64,000 bases of DNA. It comes from Deltaproteobacteria bacterium. Its GTDB lineage: Bacteria; Myxococcota_A; Polyangia; Haliangiales; Haliangiaceae. Of this stretch, positions 49,148 through 58,874 are shown in pieces (position 1 is the first letter of the stretch; each line of letters begins with the position of its first letter). The stretch lies in assembly GCA_025353585.1 (NCBI GenBank), contig JANXOM010000035.1:1-64000 (forward strand), in the 5' to 3' direction. The position numbers and the translations under genes are program-made. The notes below the pieces were generated by a model that was not told the origin of the DNA, ran no database searches, and saw only the letters and a program-made list of their open reading frames with translations.

Positions 49148-51643
49148 TTACAGGTACCCACTCCGCTGGCGCAAGAGCCACTCGAGCCCGAGGAGCCCGA
49201 CGACGAGCAGGAGGAGCCCAGGACGGCTCCACAGCTCCACATCCGTGCGTTTGTCGACGCGCACGATGCGCGGCGGGTCGAAGGCTAGCCCTTCGGGCAG
49301 GACGTCGATGGCGCCGAGGGCGACGCCGCCCGTGGCCTTCGCGATGGCCTCGAGCGTGGCCGGATCGCCCACCGGGCGGTCGAGCTCGCTCCCGGCCTCA
49401 CGGACGAGGAAGATGTCACTGGCGTCGACCTGACGTCCGCCGATCGTGGCGTGGCCCAGCGCGCGATAGACGCCGGGCTGGAGGCCAGCGAGCTCGTGGA
49501 TGGCGGTGCCGTCGTCGCCCACGGTGACCTTTGCGGCGAAGACCTGCTCGGCGGTCGCCGGATCGGCGCCGCGCTTGACGGTGAGCTCGACGACGCCGCC
49601 CGGCGTGGGCTGGTAGTCGCGGCCGAGGAGGCGGATGGCCACGCGGACGGGCGCGCCGGGCGCGTACTCGCTGGCGTCGCTGTCGACGTGCAGGTTGCGG
49701 AGATCGGGATCCTGGATCAGCCAGCGCATCGCGTTCTCCCAGAGCTTCGTGTACTGGCGGCCGTCGTCGCCGGGGCGAGCGGCGGCGACGAAGCCCCACC
49801 GCCACAGCGTGTCCGTGGTGACGGCGAGCGAGCGGCCCTTGCCGTACTCCCCCGCGACCATGACGGGCATCGGCTTGCCGGCCTTCGTCTTGAGGCGCGG
49901 GTGGACGGCGAGGACGGTGGCGTCCGGCTTGGCCGCGGCGATGAGGTTCACGCCCTCGAGCGGCGGCAGCGCGCGCCACGCCGCGGCGTTGTCGTCGGCC
50001 GCGTAGCGCAAGGAGGTGATCGGGTGCGAGGTGCCGGCGTCGGTGAGCTGGGGGACGAACCGGCCGGTGTCGAGGACGGGGCCGCTGTCGAACGGGCCGT
50101 AGAGCAGGACCGGCAGCGCCTCGGCGACAGGCGTGCCGTAGTAGCCACCCGACGAGAAGCTCTGCGCGCCGCCGAGCATCACGAGGCCGCCGCCGCCCTC
50201 GACGTACGTGCGGATGTTCTCGAGGTAGTCGGCGATGCCGTACGGCAGGTACTCGAAGTTCTGCAGGATGATGAGGTCGAACGAGGGGAGCTGCTGCTCG
50301 AACAGCTCGCGCGTGGGGAACGGGATCAGCGACTTCTCGTCGTTCGGCACGAGCGAGACGTCGTCCTGCGTGGTCAGGATGAAGAACGAGATCAGGTCGA
50401 CGTTCGGGTTGCTCTTGAGCGTCTGGCGGAGCGCGCGCACGTCCCACGACGGCTGGCCGGCGACCTGGAGCACGCGGATCTTGTCGCGGATCACGCGCAC
50501 CACGAAGCTGCGCCGGTTGTTCGTGGTGACGGCCTCGCCCTCGGCCACGGGCACGCTGATCTCGTAGACGTAGCGGCCGACGCGCGGCGGCGTGACCTCG
50601 AACGTGACGGTGACGTCGTGGTCGCCGGCGGGGAGGTCGACGAGCTTCTGGCGCAGCGGCTCGCCGTCGGTCGCGAGCGTGACGGGGACCTGGCGCGCGG
50701 GCAGGCCCGTGGTGTGGATGACGGCGTCGATGCGCGTGACGGTGCGGACGAACGCGAACTCGTCGGCGTGGACCTGGGCCACGGCGACATCGCGCAGGCC
50801 CGGGCGCGCGGCCCACACGGTGTGCACGCGCGTGTCGAGCGAGCGCAGGAAGTCGCGCACGGCGCCATCGCCGCTGTCCTCGGCGAAGCCGCCGGTGGCC
50901 GCGCCATCGGAGATCAGCACGACGCCGGCGAGGTCGCCGCCCTCGTAGCGCGCGCGGATGGCCTCGAGGCCCTTGCGGATGAGGGTCGCCTTGCCCTCCG
51001 CCGGATCGCTGGCGAGCGCGGCGAGCGTCGTGGGGCTGACGGTCTCGGCGAGCGTATAGAAGTCGACCTTGTGATCCACGCTCCACGCGGCGAGCGTGTC
51101 GGACGAGGCGGCGAGCAGCTGGCGGGCGCGCGCGATGCGCGTGGGGCCCTGCGGATCCTCGGCCAGCGACATCGACTTGCTGTCATCGATCAGCACGGCG
51201 ACGCGGTTCGGCTCGCGCGCGACCTGCCGCAGCTCGACGGCGGGCTCGAGGAACATCACCAGCGCGGCAACGGCGCCGCCGGCGCGCAGGCCGATCATCG
51301 TGGCGCGGCGCCAGGCGGGGGCCCCGCGCGTGGCGCGCCAGGCGAGCGCCACGATCCCGACGAGCGCGGCCCCGCCCAGCGCGAGGCCGAGCCGGCCCCA
51401 CGGCGCGAGCATCACCCAGCGATACTCGTTGAAGTCGGAGGCGCCGGGCGCGGCGAGGCGGACCGTGAGCGCGACGAGGGCCTCGCCAGCGAGCGCGCCG
51501 CCCGAGAGCAGGGCCGCGACGCCCAGCAGCGCGCCGAGCCCGCCGTAGCCGCGCTTCACGGCGACGATCGTGGCCGCGACGAGCAACACCGCGGCGAGGC
51601 CGAGGACGATGCGCATCAGGTCCGAGAACAGGACGATGTTCAC
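49148..51643 (-). CDS. Membrane protein with VWA-like and glutamine-amidotransferase-like domains
   Basis: 831 aa from GTG 51643, where GTGA overlaps the upstream stop. Four hydrophobic helices (residues about 8-130) precede a VWA-like domain with MIDAS-type RVAVLIDDSKSMSLAED. Next comes a segment with IRVLQVAGQPSWDVRALRQTLKSNPNVDLISFF and ILQNFEYLPYGIADYLENIRTYVEGGGGLVMLGG, the GATase-1-like fold seen in DUF1355-type proteins. A last membrane helix (LLLLVVGLLGLEWLL) ends the protein. Homologues sit with MoxR/BatA-type clusters. Confidence 0.85.
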   Translation of the reverse strand: MNIVLFSDLMRIVLGLAAVLLVAATIVAVKRGYGGLGALLGVAALLSGGALAGEALVALTVRLAAPGASDFNEYRWVMLAPWGRLGLALGGAALVGIVALAWRATRGAPAWRRATMIGLRAGGAVAALVMFLEPAVELRQVAREPNRVAVLIDDSKSMSLAEDPQGPTRIARARQLLAASSDTLAAWSVDHKVDFYTLAETVSPTTLAALASDPAEGKATLIRKGLEAIRARYEGGDLAGVVLISDGAATGGFAEDSGDGAVRDFLRSLDTRVHTVWAARPGLRDVAVAQVHADEFAFVRTVTRIDAVIHTTGLPARQVPVTLATDGEPLRQKLVDLPAGDHDVTVTFEVTPPRVGRYVYEISVPVAEGEAVTTNNRRSFVVRVIRDKIRVLQVAGQPSWDVRALRQTLKSNPNVDLISFFILTTQDDVSLVPNDEKSLIPFPTRELFEQQLPSFDLIILQNFEYLPYGIADYLENIRTYVEGGGGLVMLGGAQSFSSGGYYGTPVAEALPVLLYGPFDSGPVLDTGRFVPQLTDAGTSHPITSLRYAADDNAAAWRALPPLEGVNLIAAAKPDATVLAVHPRLKTKAGKPMPVMVAGEYGKGRSLAVTTDTLWRWGFVAAARPGDDGRQYTKLWENAMRWLIQDPDLRNLHVDSDASEYAPGAPVRVAIRLLGRDYQPTPGGVVELTVKRGADPATAEQVFAAKVTVGDDGTAIHELAGLQPGVYRALGHATIGGRQVDASDIFLVREAGSELDRPVGDPATLEAIAKATGGVALGAIDVLPEGLAFDPPRIVRVDKRTDVELWSRPGLLLLVVGLLGLEWLLRQRSGYL

Positions 51644-52449
51644 GGCTTGCTCGGCAGCTTCGCAGGATCCATCGCGCCGTCGTCCGGCTTCCAGCGCCGC
51701 CGCTTCATGATGAAGGGCACGTGCACCTGGTCGGACTTGTAGTCGAGGCAGAGCGCGTACATCACGAGGTTCACGCCCATGCGGAACGAGAGCTCGCGCT
51801 GGCGATCGCCGCCGGGCTCGCACGGAAAGTCATAGTTGCCGAAGTCATCGCGGGCCCACGCGCCGCCCATGTCGTTCGCGACGTACGCGGCGACGAGCCG
51901 GTCCTCGCGCACGATGCCCTCCAGCGCGGGCGCGATGGCGAGGCGGCCGAGCGGCTTGTCGAGCAGGTAGAACGACTTGTAGACGACGTGGTCGGGCGGC
52001 ACCACCTCGAGGGTCTTGGCCGGCTGCGGATAGATCGCGGCGACGAGCTTGCGGACCGAGCCGTCGAAGGCGCCGTCGGCGGAGCCCTCCGCGCTGTCGA
52101 TCAAGAGGAAGCCGCCGTACGTCAGGTAGCGGCGCAGCGCCTCGATGCCGGCCGCGCTCGGCAGCTCGAAGTCGCGCTCGCCCGCGAGGTAGAGGAACGG
52201 CGATTCGTGCAGCGTTTCGGAGGTCGGCGTGACGAGCGCCGGCTCGAGGTCGATGTCGATCGACGTGCGCTTGTCGATCTCCCACGCGAGGCGCTTGAGC
52301 GCGGCGGGGCGGGGCGGCTTGGCCGAGCCGATCTGCAGCTGGGCGAACCGGAATCGACTGCCGGGTCCGATCGCGCGCGCGCGCCGGGGCACCGCCGCGA
52401 GGGCGAGGGCCGCCGCGGCGCCAGCGACGAACCCGCGGCGCGTGATCAC
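51640..52449 (-). CDS. DUF4159 protein with Tat-type signal
   Basis: 269 aa from GTG 52449. The N terminus ITRRGFVAGAAAALALAA fits a twin-arginine signal. The DUF4159 core is FRFAQLQIGSAKPPRP, LYLAGERDFELP, LRRYLTYGGFLLIDSAEG and HVVYKSFYLLD, related to the GATase-like domain of the next gene. It ends with KSDQVHVPFIMKRR. DUF4159 proteins typically occur in MoxR/DUF58/VWA operons, consistent with the overlapping downstream gene. It heads the operon in this window. Confidence 0.85.
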   Translation of the reverse strand: MITRRGFVAGAAAALALAAVPRRARAIGPGSRFRFAQLQIGSAKPPRPAALKRLAWEIDKRTSIDIDLEPALVTPTSETLHESPFLYLAGERDFELPSAAGIEALRRYLTYGGFLLIDSAEGSADGAFDGSVRKLVAAIYPQPAKTLEVVPPDHVVYKSFYLLDKPLGRLAIAPALEGIVREDRLVAAYVANDMGGAWARDDFGNYDFPCEPGGDRQRELSFRMGVNLVMYALCLDYKSDQVHVPFIMKRRRWKPDDGAMDPAKLPSKP

Positions 52450-52591
52450 GGGCAGAAGGTAGCGCGCGGAGCCCCGAGGTATAAGGAGAAATGCAGCGAA
52501 CCCGACGGCGGAGCCGTCCGCTCGGGCTCGTCCCCGGCCGTCCGGTCGGCCTGACCCGCGTGGCGCTGATGATGCTCGGCAGCGCGCCCTC

Positions 52592-52930
52592 GTGCACGAT
52601 GGCGACGAGGTCGTCGCGACCGTCGGCGGGACCGAGCGGCGCGTGATCAACGGCAAGCCGAGCCACCTCCACGGGATCCGATGGCACACCGATGCGGCCG
52701 GGCCGCTGACGTGCGTGATCGATCGCCGCGCGGGGACGCTCGCCTGGCGCGACGGCAGCAGCGCCACGGCGCTCGCCTCGCTCGGCCCCGATTGGACGCG
52801 CGGCATGGTGCGGCGCTCGGACCTGCACCCGGTCGCGCTGTCCGCCGAGGAGCGCGGGGCGATCGTGGCCCTGCTCGAGGCGGCGGGCGGCGGGGCGATG
52901 CGCGGGCCCATCGCCGGCAGCGCGCGCTGA
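52592..52930 (+). CDS. Small hypothetical protein, possibly frameshifted at the 5' end
   Basis: 112 aa from GTG 52592 (VHDGDEVVATVGGTERRVINGK). No signal or known domain. A good ribosome binding site (AAGGAG) precedes an ATG at 52492 in another frame, whose ORF runs over the GTG and stops soon after. A single-base shift near 52575 would join them. Either the gene is short, or the 5' end is broken. Confidence 0.4.
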   Translation: MHDGDEVVATVGGTERRVINGKPSHLHGIRWHTDAAGPLTCVIDRRAGTLAWRDGSSATALASLGPDWTRGMVRRSDLHPVALSAEERGAIVALLEAAGGGAMRGPIAGSAR

Positions 52931-52950
52931 TCCCGGTGTACGCTGCTCGC

Positions 52951-53670
52951 ATGCGAAGCCTGGGGGCCGCTCTGTTCTTGCTCGTGTGCGCGAGCCCGGT
53001 CACCATCGCGCGCGCCGATGGCGGCCTCGCGCCGGCAAAGGATACCGACGGCACGGCGCCGGCCACCGCGACCGACCCGGGACCGGTCTCGGCCCCGCCG
53101 CTTCGCGATCCCAGCAAGGGCCCGTTCTTCCACGCCGGGCAGATCGGCGTGTCGGCGCGCCTGGCGCTCGGCATGCGCGGCACCGCGACGTACCACGACA
53201 CCGACTACTGCGGCTCGACGTCGACCGACACGAACACCGGCAACGCGCCCGTGTGCCTGACGCGCGCGCCGCTCGCGCTCGAGGTCGAGATGGCTTACGG
53301 CGTGAGCCGCAAAGTGGACCTCCTGCTCGAGATGAAGGTCGGCCTCGAGAGCGATTTCGGCTCGACCGCGACGACGAGCGACGGCCCGCACACGATCAGC
53401 CTGTCGCCGGGCCTGCGGTACTTCTTCGCCGAGGGGCGCACGAGCAAGCTGTTCACGACGGCGCAGGCGGTGTTCGACTTCAGCGGCTACAAGGACGCGG
53501 CGGGAACGGCGCGCGGCACGGACTTCGGCGTGCGCAACCTCAACGGCTTCTGGCTCGACTTTCACCGCGCGTACGGGTTCTACATCTTCGCGGGCGAGAC
53601 GCTGTCGATCGCGCGCTGGCTCGACCTCGAGCTCGAGGTCGGGCTCGGCGTGCAGGTCCGCTACCCGTGA
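52951..53670 (+). CDS. Outer-membrane beta-barrel-like protein
   Basis: 239 aa from ATG 52951. Signal peptide MRSLGAALFLLVCASPVTIARA, a Pro/Thr/Ala-rich linker, then regular strands (HAGQIGVSARLALGMRGTATY, KVDLLLEMKVGLESDF, LSPGLRYFFAEG, DLELEVGLGVQVRYP). Two Cys lie in the first extracellular-type loop. Barrel-like architecture is clear, function is not. Confidence 0.7.
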   Translation: MRSLGAALFLLVCASPVTIARADGGLAPAKDTDGTAPATATDPGPVSAPPLRDPSKGPFFHAGQIGVSARLALGMRGTATYHDTDYCGSTSTDTNTGNAPVCLTRAPLALEVEMAYGVSRKVDLLLEMKVGLESDFGSTATTSDGPHTISLSPGLRYFFAEGRTSKLFTTAQAVFDFSGYKDAAGTARGTDFGVRNLNGFWLDFHRAYGFYIFAGETLSIARWLDLELEVGLGVQVRYP

Positions 53671-53782
53671 GGTGGGGGTGCACGGCGGGCTGGCCGCAGA
53701 AGACATTCACGTTCATCGACGACACGGTCGCCTAGCCAGCGCGCGGTCGCGACGTTCGCGGTGGGCGCGGCATCGGAGCGAG

Positions 53783-54559
53783 ATGGCATTCGAAGACCAC
53801 TTCTCGACGCTCGCGGCGCGCTACGCGACGTATCGCCCGCGCTATCCGCCCGCGCTCGTCGAGCTGCTGGCCGACCTCGCGCCGGCGCACGCGCTCGCCT
53901 GGGACGCGGGGTGCGGGACGGGGCAGCTGTCGGTGGCGCTCGCGGCGCGGTTCGGGCGCGTGATCGCGACGGAGCCGGCGGCCGCCCAGCTCGCCGATGC
54001 CGAGCCCCACGCGCGCGTCGAGTACCGGCAGGAGCCGGCGGAGGCGTCGACGCTCGCGGATGCGAGCGCGGACCTGGCGGTCGCGGCCCAGGCCGCGCAC
54101 TGGTTCGACTGGTCGCGCTACGTGGCGGAGGTCGCGCGCGTCGCGAAGCCGGGCGCGCTCGTCGGCGTCGTGACGTACGGCGACAACACCGTCGAAGGCG
54201 TGGCGGGCCCGGTCGTGGCCGCACACATCGCGGCGGTCGCGCCGTACTGGCCGGCGGGCCGTGCGCACGTGACGAACTACTATCGCGATCTGGTGTGGCC
54301 GTGGCCGGCGCTCGCGACGCCGTCCCTGGAGCTGACGGCGGACTGGACGCGCGAGGAGCTGGGCGGCTACCTCGCGACGTCCTCGGCCGCGGCTCGCGAG
54401 CGCGCGGCAACCGGGCCCGGGCGCCTCGAAGCGCTCGTCCGCGCTCTGGAAGCCGTGCTCCCCGATCCCACCACCCGCGTCCGGATCCGCTGGCCGCTCA
54501 CGGCGAACCTGGCCCACCGTCCGAAAACCGGCCTGACAGGGGCCTGGCCCGGTTGTTAG
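53783..54559 (+). CDS. Class I SAM-dependent methyltransferase
   Basis: 258 aa from ATG 53783, the start that gives the familiar AFEDHFSTLAARYATYRPRYP opening. Motif I is LAWDAGCGTGQLSVALA, acidic residue at the end of strand 2 in ATEPA, motif after strand 4 VAAQAAHWFDW. This pattern matches the trans-aconitate/small-molecule methyltransferase group. The substrate is unknown. Confidence 0.88.
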   Translation: MAFEDHFSTLAARYATYRPRYPPALVELLADLAPAHALAWDAGCGTGQLSVALAARFGRVIATEPAAAQLADAEPHARVEYRQEPAEASTLADASADLAVAAQAAHWFDWSRYVAEVARVAKPGALVGVVTYGDNTVEGVAGPVVAAHIAAVAPYWPAGRAHVTNYYRDLVWPWPALATPSLELTADWTREELGGYLATSSAAARERAATGPGRLEALVRALEAVLPDPTTRVRIRWPLTANLAHRPKTGLTGAWPGC

Positions 54560-54644
54560 TGATGGTGGTTCAGGGGCCGCCGGCGCGGCAGATCGCAACG
54601 GCGGATCCCGCAGCCCGCGCGCGCACCCCTGCTAACCTGCCGCG

Positions 54645-55478
54645 GTGACGCCGCGTCTCCTCGCCCTCGACCTCGACGGCACGCTCCTCCGCACCGACCA
54701 GCAGGTCGACGAGCGCGACATCGCCGCGATCCGCGAGCTCCAGGCGGCCGGCGTCACGGTCACCATCGTGACCGGCCGCATGCACGCCGGCTCCGTCGGC
54801 GCCGCGCGCGCGTGCACGATCGAAGGCGCCATCGCGTGCGTCGAGGGCAGCCACCTCATCGACGTCGCCAGCCGCCGCACGCTCGTTCACCACGCGATCA
54901 CGCCGCCCGCCACCGCGCTCCTCCGCGAGACGTTCGGCGCGCACGGCCTCGCGAGCTTCATCTTCGGCGCCGAGCACATCCACCACGACGCGGCCGGCGA
55001 GCCGTACGCCGACTACGTCCGCACGTGGTCGCCGAGCCTGCAGCGCGTCGCGGAGGCGTTGCACGTCGACGCCTGGGCGAGCGGCCCGCTCGCCGCCGTC
55101 GCGATCGGCGATGCCGCGTCCGTCGCCGCCGCCGCCGGCACGCTTCGCCTGCACACCGACCAGCTCTTCTCGGTGAGCTTTCCGATCGGCCCGCTGTTCG
55201 GCAAGCCCGGCGAGCGGCACGCCGTCCTCGCGCGCGCGGCCGGGCCGACCAAGGGCACCGCCCTCGCGGAGCTCTGCCGCCTCGCGGGGTGCGACCTGAG
55301 CGACGCCGTCGCGGTCGGCGACTGGGTCAACGACGTCCCGATGTTCCGCGTCGCAGGCCGCTCGTTCGCGATGGCGACCGCGCCCGAGCACGTGCGCGGC
55401 GCCGCCACCGACACGCTCGTGGCCGAGGCCGGGGCGGGCGGCGGGATCGCCGAGGCGATCCGGCGCGCCTGGGGTTAG
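54645..55478 (+). CDS. HAD-superfamily phosphatase, Cof-type
   Basis: 277 aa from GTG 54645. Motif I LALDLDGTLL, motif II VTIVTGR, Lys motif GPTKGTALAEL and motif III VAVGDWVNDVPMF are all intact. The inserted C2B cap lies between residues 85 and 190. Cof-type enzymes hydrolyse sugar phosphates, nucleotides or phosphorylated cofactors. The next gene starts nine bases later. Confidence 0.9.
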   Translation: MTPRLLALDLDGTLLRTDQQVDERDIAAIRELQAAGVTVTIVTGRMHAGSVGAARACTIEGAIACVEGSHLIDVASRRTLVHHAITPPATALLRETFGAHGLASFIFGAEHIHHDAAGEPYADYVRTWSPSLQRVAEALHVDAWASGPLAAVAIGDAASVAAAAGTLRLHTDQLFSVSFPIGPLFGKPGERHAVLARAAGPTKGTALAELCRLAGCDLSDAVAVGDWVNDVPMFRVAGRSFAMATAPEHVRGAATDTLVAEAGAGGGIAEAIRRAWG

Positions 55479-55487
55479 GCGACCGCG

Positions 55488-56204
55488 ATGGGTGTCACCG
55501 CGTGGGTCGCGCTCGCGATCGTCGTCGACGGACTCGCGGGGCTCGCCGGTGGCCTCATCCCCGAGCGGCTGCTGGAGCGGCACCGGGCGCTGCTGCTCGG
55601 CTTCGCCGTCGGCGCGCTGCTCGCGGCGGTCGCGTTCGATCTCGCGCCCGAGGCCGCCGCGGCGCTCGGCTGGCGCGCGGCGGCGTGGGCCGGCGGCGGC
55701 CTGGTCGCCATCGCGACCCTCCAGTACGTCGTCGGCCGCCGCCACGCCGCCCACGACGAGCCCGGCCGCCGCGACGCGCGCGTCCTGCGCTACTCGCTCC
55801 TCGGCAGCGACGCCCTCCACAACTTCGGCGACGGCATGGCGATCGCCGCCGCGTTCGTGCAGTCCGTACACCTCGGCCTCGGCACCACGCTCGCCGTGAT
55901 CGTGCACGAGGTCCCCGAGGAGATCGCGGACTACGCGCTCCTGCGCGCGGGCGGCTTGCCGCGCGGTCAGGCCCTCGCCGCGCTCGGGGCCGTCCAGCTC
56001 ACGGCGGGCCTCGGCGCGGCCGTCACGCTCGCCGGCGTTGCCCGCGTCGACTCGTTCGCCGACATCGCGATCGCCGTCGCGGCCGGCACGTTCATCGCGA
56101 TCGTCCTCCAGCTCGCGCCGCCGCTCGTCCGCGATCGCGACCATCGCTTGCCCGCGCTCCTCGGCGTTGTCGTCGGCGCCGCGGCCGTCTTCGCCGTCAG
56201 CTGA
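55488..56204 (+). CDS. ZIP-family metal transporter
   Basis: 238 aa with eight hydrophobic segments. The two metal-site helices are clear: DALHNFGDGMAIAAAF (helix 4) and IVHEVPEEIADYALL (helix 5). These residues form the binuclear metal centre of ZIP proteins, which usually move zinc, iron or manganese into the cytoplasm. Probably in an operon with the HAD gene; no Fur/Zur-like box was recognised. Confidence 0.9.
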   Translation: MGVTAWVALAIVVDGLAGLAGGLIPERLLERHRALLLGFAVGALLAAVAFDLAPEAAAALGWRAAAWAGGGLVAIATLQYVVGRRHAAHDEPGRRDARVLRYSLLGSDALHNFGDGMAIAAAFVQSVHLGLGTTLAVIVHEVPEEIADYALLRAGGLPRGQALAALGAVQLTAGLGAAVTLAGVARVDSFADIAIAVAAGTFIAIVLQLAPPLVRDRDHRLPALLGVVVGAAAVFAVS

Positions 56205-56216
56205 CCGCGCGCGCGC

Positions 56217-57542
56217 TCACGCGATGCCCATCGCCGCCTTGCACATCTTCGTGTAGACGTCGCGGAACGCGTTGTCGGGGTCGGTGAGCCGCTTCACGGC
56301 GTCGTAGTTCGGCCGGTTGAAGATCGACCAGAACTCCGCCTCGCTGTAGTAGTTGTGCGAGATCAGCGTCTTGATCCCGCCGATCGCCATGAGCTTCTCC
56401 TCGATGCGGCGGTGCGCCCCGACGCGCCGGCCCGTCTGCTTCATGCCGTAGAGCGCGATGTCGAGGAACAGGTCGTCCTCGAGATCCTTGTAGAACCCGT
56501 CGGCGAGCCACTCGTAGTCGCGCACGCGCCGGTACGGCACCATCCACAAGGGATAGAACGCGAGCTCGCGCTCGTACCACGCGAGGAACTCGCCGACGCG
56601 CGACATCGGCACGAACGTGTCGAGCGTGACGGTGGGGTTCTCGTGCGGCAGGAGCCGGTGCAGCTTCGCGCCGATCGTCAGCCACTGCGTCGACGACAGG
56701 AACTTCCCGAACACCAGCCGCCCCGCGAACGACGACGGCCGCACGTTGGTCACGCCGCGGTCGTATCGGAAGAAGTAATCCGCCGTGCGCAGGTAGTCCT
56801 CGGTGCGCGTGCCGGTGCTCTGCCAGTAGACCTCGAGCCACGAGTAGTCGCTCGTGTACGGCGCGTCCTCGGCGAACCGCCCGAGCGCGAGGACGTACTT
56901 CGTCGGGCCGTGGATGATGCCGTCCATGAAGTCCACGTCGCGCTCGGCGGCGTGGCGCTCGATCGCCACCGCGTAGGCCTCGTACGTCGCGTGCGTCTCG
57001 TACGTCAGCCGGACGAACGCCTTCGCCGGGACCAGGCGGAACGTCAGCTTGGTCACGATCCCGAGCGTGCCGAACGCGTTCTGCATCATCTGGAACGCGA
57101 GCGCGTGCTCGCCATCCGGCGTCAGCGTCAGCACCTCGCCGCGCCCGGTCAGGATCTCGTATGCCACGCACGAATCGTGGAACCCGCCGTACACGAACGA
57201 CATCGACTCGATCGAGCACCCGGCCACCGCGCCGCCGATGGTGATCGTCTTGAGCTCCGGCACCACCACCGGCACGAGCCCGTGCGCGAGCGTGGCCCGG
57301 ACGAGGTCCACGAACGTCACGCCCGACTCCGCCGTGCACAACCGCGCCTCCGGGTCGATCGACAGGATCTCGGTCAGATCCGACACGTCGATCTTCGCGT
57401 CCGTGCGCCGCAGGTCGCCGTGCTTTGGCACCTGGTGCGCCACGGCCCTCTTCCGCAGCGACACCGGCGTCCCGGGCGGGCGCGCGCGGAGCTGCTGCGC
57501 GATCCGCTCGACCTTGGCCGCGTGACGTTGCGCCTCGTACAT
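56217..57542 (-). CDS. FAD-linked oxidoreductase (DHCR24/DIM-like)
   Basis: 441 aa. The FAD-binding (PCMH/vanillyl-alcohol-oxidase type) half shows ESGVTFVDLVRATLAHGLVPVVVPELKTITIGGAVAGC and ESMSFVYGGFHDSC. The pattern WxxxPYR-like and the KPNYDxVKRLxDPD-like C-terminal block match delta24-sterol reductase/DIMINUTO-like proteins. No sterol genes are visible in the window, so the substrate stays open. It is convergent with the ZIP gene (12 bp). Confidence 0.87.
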   Translation of the reverse strand: MYEAQRHAAKVERIAQQLRARPPGTPVSLRKRAVAHQVPKHGDLRRTDAKIDVSDLTEILSIDPEARLCTAESGVTFVDLVRATLAHGLVPVVVPELKTITIGGAVAGCSIESMSFVYGGFHDSCVAYEILTGRGEVLTLTPDGEHALAFQMMQNAFGTLGIVTKLTFRLVPAKAFVRLTYETHATYEAYAVAIERHAAERDVDFMDGIIHGPTKYVLALGRFAEDAPYTSDYSWLEVYWQSTGTRTEDYLRTADYFFRYDRGVTNVRPSSFAGRLVFGKFLSSTQWLTIGAKLHRLLPHENPTVTLDTFVPMSRVGEFLAWYERELAFYPLWMVPYRRVRDYEWLADGFYKDLEDDLFLDIALYGMKQTGRRVGAHRRIEEKLMAIGGIKTLISHNYYSEAEFWSIFNRPNYDAVKRLTDPDNAFRDVYTKMCKAAMGIA

Positions 57543-57616
57543 GCGTGCGAGGCTACCGCCGGCGTCAACTTGTCGCCTTGCGCGGGGGCGCCAGACGAGC
57601 GTAAGACTTGCGCCGC

Positions 57617-58822
57617 GTGCCGCTGAACGAGCTTCTGAACGTCATCTTCCGCTGGGCCCACGTGATCGCCGGGATCATGTGGATCGGCAACTCGATGCTG
57701 TTCAACTGGCTCGACCGCAACCTCGAGAAGGACCAGGCGCTGTCGCGGCTCTCGCAGGGCAAGCTGTACATGGTCCACAGCGGCGCGTTCTACGACGTCG
57801 AGAAGAAGCTCCTCGAGCCGGGCCAGATGCCCGACCGGATGCACTGGTTCAAGTGGCAGAACGGCTTCACCTGGCTGACCGGCATCTCGCTGCTCGTCGT
57901 CGTCTACTACATGAACGGCGCGGGCGCGCTCCGCGATCCCCACGTCGCCAACCTCGACGCCTCCGTCGCATGCACGCTGTCCGTGGCGTCGCTGTTCTGC
58001 GGCTGGCTCGCCTACGACGCGCTGTGGCGGATCTTCGGCGAGGCCAACCCGCGGCTCGCGAACGTGCTCTCGATCGCGCTGCTGTTCGGCGCGATCTGGG
58101 GCTTCGCGCAGGCGTTCAGCGGGCCGGGCGCGTACATGCAGACCGGCGTGCTGATCGGCACGATCATGACGGGCAACGTCTGGCTCTGCATCATGCCGTC
58201 GCAGAAGTCGCTCATCGCCGCGACGCTCTCGGGGAAGGAGCAAGACCCCGTCCTCTCGCTGCGCGCCAAGCAGCGGAGCATCCACAACAACTACCTGACG
58301 TTCCCGCTCCTGTTCATCATGATCTCGAACCACTTCCCGAGCGCGACGGGCGCGCCGCTGAACTGGCTCGTGCTGATCGTCGTGATGGTCGGCGGCGCGG
58401 GCGTGCGGCACTTCATGAACTGGCGCTACCTCGGCGGCGGTCGGCAGCGCCCCAAGGCGGCGTGGCTCGCGCCCGCGTTCGCCATGGGCGGCGTGGTGGT
58501 GATCGGCCTCCTCGTGCTGACCAACCTCCGCACCGGCCCGAAGGTCAAGGTCGATCATCCGGTCGACTACGCGCGGATGGAGGAGATCGTGTCGGCGCGC
58601 TGCGTGCCGTGTCACAGCACGCACCCGACGGACAAGCAGTTCCCGGTGGCGCCGAAGAACGTCGTGTTCGACAGCCCCGATGCGATCCGCGCGATGGCGC
58701 CGCGCATCCGGGCGATGGCCGTCGACAGCCAGCAGATGCCGTTTCTCAACCGGACCAATATCACTGACGTCGAGCGCGCCGAGATGGGCGTGTGGATCGA
58801 CAGCGGAGCGCTGCTGAAATAG
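57617..58822 (+). CDS. puuD: Urate hydroxylase PuuD with C-terminal cytochrome c domain
   Basis: 401 aa from GTG 57617; a TTG at 57608 is the alternative. The N-terminal membrane region with RWAHVIAGIMWIGNSMLFNWLDRNL is diagnostic of PuuD (DUF989), with eight or so helices. The C-terminal domain carries one c-type heme motif CVPCH (Cys329, Cys332, His333). It oxidises urate to 5-hydroxyisourate, passing electrons to cytochromes instead of oxygen. The products are handled by the HIU hydrolase and OHCU decarboxylase encoded about 5 kb downstream. Confidence 0.92.
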   Translation: MPLNELLNVIFRWAHVIAGIMWIGNSMLFNWLDRNLEKDQALSRLSQGKLYMVHSGAFYDVEKKLLEPGQMPDRMHWFKWQNGFTWLTGISLLVVVYYMNGAGALRDPHVANLDASVACTLSVASLFCGWLAYDALWRIFGEANPRLANVLSIALLFGAIWGFAQAFSGPGAYMQTGVLIGTIMTGNVWLCIMPSQKSLIAATLSGKEQDPVLSLRAKQRSIHNNYLTFPLLFIMISNHFPSATGAPLNWLVLIVVMVGGAGVRHFMNWRYLGGGRQRPKAAWLAPAFAMGGVVVIGLLVLTNLRTGPKVKVDHPVDYARMEEIVSARCVPCHSTHPTDKQFPVAPKNVVFDSPDAIRAMAPRIRAMAVDSQQMPFLNRTNITDVERAEMGVWIDSGALLK

Positions 58823-58874
58823 CGCCGCGTGTAGGTGCCGCCGGGTGGTCCGCGGTTTGCTCGGGTCCGCGTCC

